From Sclerurus mexicanus (Eukaryota; Chordata; Aves; Passeriformes; Furnariidae): 64,000 nucleotides of DNA. The DNA lies in contig VWZF01002259.1 of assembly GCA_013396755.1 (NCBI GenBank), positions 624,457 to 688,456 of the forward strand. The letters run 5' to 3'. Under the pieces are notes generated by a model that was not told where the DNA came from, ran no database searches, and saw only the letters and a list, made by a program, of their open reading frames with translations. The translations under genes were made by a program, and so were the position numbers. Shown one piece after another: positions 58,766 through 64,000 of the stretch (position 1 is the stretch's first letter; every line of letters begins with the position of its first letter).

Positions 58766-61700
58766 CAGTTGGGGCTGATCCCGCAAGGCTAATGGAGAAT
58801 ATCATCAGGATATATCTAAAGGCAAATATAACATATTAAACATTAGGAAATACTCTGCATTCTCCAGATAGAAAAATAAAATCTATTTTCACCTGGGCTA
58901 TACATTTTTACAGCCTATAGTTGACCTTGATATAAAACCACTTTTGTTTGCAATCTAAAAGTAAGGGATTAGATGGAGGGACCTATCAGTTACACAGTAT
59001 CATCCTAGGTATTTTAATGTCTGAAGATGATGCAAGAACTGAGCAGGGAAGGCGGCTTGCAGACAGATGCTTCGTCTCTCCACTAATTCATTCAGTCCCC
59101 CACATTCTCTTGACCTGTGATCTAGCACAAGGTCCAAAAACAAACTTGATCAATGCATGGTTATATGGACACCAGCATATTAAACAACGCCAAAGCACTC
59201 CCTTGACTGGTGCTGCAGTGTTGGAATGAGAGAGGCTGTGCGTGTCTGTGCAAAGCTGTGAGCAATCAGAAAGTTGATTCTTCTTTTAAGAAGTGTTACA
59301 TGTCCAGGCTGTGGTATTCTGGCTCCTCTCAAAACGTGTCAGCTTAAACAATCTCTGTAGCACACGTTCCTTTCCTCTCTTCCTGTTTTTAAACTGTGCT
59401 GGAAGAGCTGCTCTCTTCCACCTCCCAGTCAGCATGAAGATTTTTATATAAATGAAAGCTACAGAAATGATTTGTGGCCACTTCATTATCACTGCTGTGC
59501 CAGATGATAGGGGTTGGAGCATTTTTAGTACCTACAGAAATGCTGTGGGATAGAGGGAGGCAGGTAACAGTCTGAGCTGCCTCCAGCAGAGGGAAGTGGT
59601 ACACACATGCTTCCCAGCGTGCTCCATCCTGCCGCTGTGCAGAGCAGACAGCAAAAATGTCAGGTCTGGTGTTTGTAGAGCTGAAATTCCCCCTACCCCT
59701 CCCTCCCCAATACAAATGCCTAATTTAATTCCCCTTTGGTTCTCTGTCACATTGATTTTACTCTCGATTTCCCCCAGACCCAGAAATGAGGTGTCTCTTA
59801 CCCAACTCTCACATACACTCCCCCTGCAAAAAGACTTATGTAAGATGTTGGATTTTAAATTCCAGAGTAAGTGCTGGGAAACAGAGGTGCAGTCAGGGCT
59901 TGGTTTTAGTTTTATGTGTAAGGTTTTAATATTACATTCCAGAGGCTACTTCAAACCTGGGCTGCCTTTTCCCTGAAACTCATCAGCAGGTATAGCAGAG
60001 GGACGTGTCTTGGGCTTGCACGGGTGGTCCCAGTGCTGCCTACAAGTGAATCCATGTGCAGACGCACACTCATATCCCCACACACCAACACACAGCTGAA
60101 GGCTACTCAGACACACAGCTGTGGAGTTTTTTTCCCTCTCCTTTTGCTTGTCACACTCGCATCTTTCGGTTACAGGGTCCTTTTTGGGTGTACACAAACA
60201 CACATACACCCCCCTACAGAAGCTGAACAAGAATGCACTCAGATCTCACATGGAAGAAATCCTGTGACCACTTCTCCTTCACAGTTTTACACTCTTAAAA
60301 TATATCTGACTGTTCCCTCATCTTCTCTGCCTTTGGAAAGTGCAGAAGCCTGCTGGAGATTAACTCATGGGGAAGATAATGTCCTTTACCTACACTTCCT
60401 TGAACTGTCTTAATACTGTTTGCAAAGCAACCTGATGACTTTGTTTCATCCTCACCTCATCTAGAGCTGCAGGGAGGCAAGTTTTGCCTCCAGCTTTCAA
60501 CCTTTTGATGCCGGGATTTTCCACGCTGAGATACAGTAGGTGGGTAACAAGAAGATCCTATTAAAGTGAAATGAAATAGCAAAAGGATTGTCGGCTGAAC
60601 AAATCAGAAACATATAGTAGATATCCATCCTTCTCTGCATTCCTTCCTGTTCAATATGAGAAAGAGAGAAGGGTGAAAAAGGTGGTGAAGGGGGAGAAAA
60701 GAGCAACAGAGAGCAATAGCAGCAGTGACAACGTCTTGATTTTATATGTAGGAAATTAATTGTTGCTGCAAATGACACAGCTGCTTTAATGATGAGGCTG
60801 CTGCAATATCATTGCAACAACTAGCAACCCACATGTTAGATTACAACAGGTTGAGCCAGTGCATGCTCCCCTGTGCCACACTCAGAAAAAAATAAATCAA
60901 ATGTCTATACCTGAGGCTCCTTCATTTCCCACGCAGATATCTCCTTTAATGCAGGCTTTTCACGGTACCTTTCTTTGTCAAGAAGGGGTTTATTTACCTA
61001 CTTACCTGGCCTTGAGCTATGTGGCTTTTCTTTGAATAAATTAAACTCGCTGTTTCAAGTGATGCTTTTAGCCTCTTGAGTCTGGATCTAATTCTCAGAA
61101 GAGTTTTTGCTTAAAACCTGTTTTTCAAGTTTTCAACCAAGTATCAACTGTCTGTGAGATGCAGTTTTCTGAAAGGACCTTGGTGACTATGGGTAAGGAA
61201 AAATATTCTGTCTGGCTGCCTTGCCTGCTTTTAGATTTCCTATATACTTATGATAGACTAAAAGTGGAATGAGGGCTTGCTAAAACAAAGAAACTTGTCT
61301 TTTTATGTTAAGTTGCTTTGCTTGTTTGCTGTTTGTGACTCTGGGACCAGATTTTCAGCTTCTGAGAGTTTCTTTAAATCCACTGCTGGCAGATATGTTT
61401 ATATTTTAATGCTGTAATAGCATTTTTAATATTCCTGAGTGGATACACACATTAGCTTTGCTTTGTGTAACTGATTCTGTCTTCCAGGCAATGGTGATAA
61501 ATACTGGAAAAATTCTCATGGTTAAGAAGTTTGATTTTAGTCTCTAAAGCAGAGGAAAATCTTAATTTCAGTTTTTGGTGATGTTGTTGTTTGTCATATA
61601 TTTTCTATGATCTCAGCAGTAACAACAAAATTTCAGGGGCCAAATGCTCATTTGTGTGAGCTGATTTATTTCTGAGGCAAGGAATTCTGGTTCATCAGAA

Positions 61701-62439
61701 GAACGGCCTGTTGTTATGGACAGGGGGTGATTTTTTTTCCCTTGGGTGCCTAGGAGTAGAAATAAAAAAGAAACCAGTGAGACATAGGAAAACATGCCCA
61801 AATATTACGTGAAGAAGATTTCTTTTTAATACACTGTAGAAAGTTCTAAAGTTGTTGTCCCAGGCACATTAAAACATCATATACATTAAATCCGGCATGC
61901 TGCTGGACCGAACTGTTGTTTCCACGTACTTCAGTGTTGTTTGAGTTTTTTCTATACATTATCACTATTCAAGCATACTGTGTTTTTACATATGCACATA
62001 CATTTGGAGGGGAGAGAGAGGAAAGCATTAGGATCATGAAGAACAAAAAAAAACAGAGGTTCCTTTTAATTGTTGGAGTTGTCGTCAGGACCAGGGTGCA
62101 ATACGTGCCATCAGAGCTCTCAGTGATGCTCAGGAGACAAATAAAGAGAAATATCCAAGCTCAGGCCCTTTAGAAATATTGGCTCACTATTAACTATTAT
62201 GAGTGGCTAGAATTCATTGTATACCATACTGGGCTCTTCAGCACAATTCACTGCAAAATGGTCCCAGACTAGAGATCCGCATGCTTCAATACGAATAAAT
62301 TCAGGATAATTCTGTTGCAGGGAAGAGGTTTATTCTAAATCTGCTTGGATGCACCTGAAATCAGAATTTGGACCTAAACAGAATAGTTGCTATTAAATTA
62401 TTATTATCCTCTCTGCTATTATCTCTATGTAAACAAAAT
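58766..62439. other. Single-copy non-coding DNA
   Basis: Several open frames of 78-129 codons overlap between 59286 and 60413 on both strands, in a somewhat more GC-rich stretch. None shows a known domain, and CpG is not enriched. I see no transposon here. Confidence 0.4.
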
Positions 62440-62710
62440 ACCACATACCATGACGAAACTGCTGCTTTTATCTCTCTTTGTAATTCTCCAAATCCTGTAA
62501 TCTAATTGTTACACATCCTTGCTCAAAAGAAAGGCTCAAATATTAGCTTAAGGTTGTAATAGTAATTAGCACTGCAGAAGCTTAAGCTATCTGTGCAGAT
62601 CACAGGGTTTGCTTACCACATACTTTATCAGTAAGTTAGCTTGGGCACCTTATCATCTGACACTGGGAATCCTGAATTCAGCTGATTTTTAAGGTGTCTG
62701 TCTGTCCTGC
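62440..62710. other. Candidate conserved non-coding block
   Basis: This repeat-free stretch has several homeodomain-type sites: CTAATTG near 62501-62507 and TAATTAG at 62563-62569, with TTTGTAATTC nearby. The texture resembles a developmental enhancer. It rests on motif reading only. Confidence 0.25.
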
Positions 62711-64000
62711 ATGTTTGTGCCTTATGTTTGCATAAAACATGGTTGAACACGCCTCAAAAAGAGAAAGGCATGTAGCAGGTGAGAGAGAAGGGAAATGGGA
62801 GAAACCAAGCATTTTGGCAGTGGCATGGTACTAAATAATGCTAAAACATACTTGAAAGAGGAGTGGCACTGGGATCTGTTTAACTGATGGGAGGACCAAG
62901 ACAGAAGTAGGTTTTGTATTCTCCACTGACAGATCAAGAGTAGTAATTCACACCAGAACATGGTGTCTGCCAGCTGAATGCAGAGGTGAGCAGAGCAACT
63001 CTGCTGCCATGTACACCAGGGAAACTCCAGCACCAGAGATTTGGAGACTGAATGCTCTGGCTTTGACACTGTGGCAAATTTCTGCATGCCTGTACTATGA
63101 ACGTTTTAAACTGAACTTTTGAAATGTAATCCAGTTTATCTTCTGGTGCCTCAGTTTATTGGCTGTGGAGAGGAAATAATAAGGCTTATTCCATAGGTTG
63201 TTTTCTGCTCATGTCCTCTTTTTCTTCTCTTTCCTTAACTGTAGCCATCTGAAATAAGGTATAGGATTATAAGGACCTTCAGTTTTGACAGAGCAGTTGT
63301 TCTTAAGCTCTGAAGATAAAAGAGAAGGAAAGTCCTCACTCGAGGAGCGAAGTCCAACCCTGTCCTTCAACACAGGAGGAAAAACCAAATCATTCCATTA
63401 GCAATTTAAATCACAAATCCCTCCCCCACAAAATAATACCCTCCATCCTTCCTTTTCTTCTCCACCTCAATAACACAATTTTCTCTTTGACCTCAGCCCT
63501 TGGCATGTCTTATTTTCCATTTTCTTTGTCTATCCCTGTGCACACATATTCCCTCTACCTTCAAAGGTCTCCTCTCTTCTGCTGTCTGGCCAGGTGAATT
63601 GTGTGAAGATGCAAGAAGTCAGTAACAGGTAGCTGAGCTGGCCAGTTTGTGTGTACTGACTGGCCAGCTGGCAGCCTGAGCCAAGCAATTAACTAACGAG
63701 CTTATACTGCCACCTTTTACTCAGATGAGCTGTGCTTTGCCTTGTCTCCTACTCCACTGATTTTCATAATACATGTAGGATATTTATATATTTTAAGCTT
63801 TTACCTCTCTAGAGAATGGGGTGAAATTAGTCACCAGGTTTAGAATATATTGCTGGGTGCAGGATTGACAGATGGGGAGCCAGATGGACAGACAGCATTC
63901 CTATAAAAGCCTTATTTCCTTAGGAAAATAGGCTGTTGGGTCTAAGTGCTACTAGTATAGGGTCTGGTGGGGGGGATTATAACCCTCATTAACAGATGTC
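62711..64000. other. Single-copy DNA with a possible MIR relic
   Basis: The 121-codon minus frame at 62722-63087 has no known domain. A weak MIR-like segment is annotated at 63145-63215. Nothing else is recognised up to the window end. Confidence 0.4.
63145..63215 (+). repeat. Possible MIR-like SINE relic
   Basis: GGTGCCTCAGTTTATTGGCT, then GGAAATAATAAGGCTTATTC and CATAGGTTGTT, resemble 'tgcctcagtttcccc ... aataatagtacctacctcatagggttgtt' of MIR. It is short and diverged. Confidence 0.38.

Noticed and set aside
60024..60413. 129-codon plus-strand frame in a GC-richer region, considered as an exon or promoter-proximal gene
   Set aside because: It overlaps a 94-codon frame on the other strand, has no domain, and the region lacks CpG enrichment.
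1..64000. Endogenous viral elements other than ERV LTRs (for example hepadnavirus- or parvovirus-like genes)
   Set aside because: I looked through the open frames for polymerase, capsid or surface-type segments and recognised none; a translated search would be needed to exclude short relics.

Overview
The window reads as non-coding nuclear DNA (intergenic or intronic) from a bird, most likely a songbird (passerine). The bird call rests on many CR1 LINE fragments with the typical avian 3' end (TTGGAAGGGACC on one strand, TCCCTTCCAAC then ATTCTATGATT on the other), on avian ERV long terminal repeats, and on one tRNA-Ile-derived SINE with a CR1-type tail (TguSINE1-like), which I know from songbirds. 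This is recognition from memory, not a database search. No protein-coding gene, rRNA, functional tRNA or CRISPR array can be supported. The longest open frames (166, 156, 155 and 147 codons) show no recognisable domain, and the longest lies inside an LTR insertion.

Layout. 1-1330: simple repeat and a degenerate avian LTR-derived element. 1331-12212: mostly single-copy DNA with two MIR-like relics, three CR1 fragments and a solo LTR (11161-12212, TSD tagat) whose middle is duplicated around a single N. 12213-19570: single-copy DNA with an (AG)n microsatellite, an A-rich patch and a 55-N gap. 19571-25382: a cluster of SINE, CR1 and LTR fragments. 25383-31967: single-copy DNA with A/C-rich patches and an old CR1. 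31968-33330: the largest CR1 copy, keeping a reverse-transcriptase motif but broken by stops. 33331-42659: old CR1 and MIR-like relics and a minus-strand LTR (38133-38709). 42660-45710: nested repeats, where an old LINE fragment is followed by a younger CR1 that is split by an LTR-type insertion. 45711-64000: mostly single-copy DNA with two minus-strand CR1s, a G/T-rich patch, a long pyrimidine tract and possible conserved non-coding blocks.

There is no gene network to describe. The history that can be read is one of layered transposon insertion: ancient MIR-like and CR1 relics, then younger CR1, SINE and LTR insertions, with deletions and small duplications on top. Two places look like assembly problems: 11526-12038 and the poly-T gap at 18715-18769. 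I found no convincing new biological system. The best leads are the likely false duplication in the solo LTR, a 15-bp direct repeat around a CR1 plus non-CR1 sequence, a possible retrocopy 3' end near 50.94 kb, and several candidate regulatory blocks.
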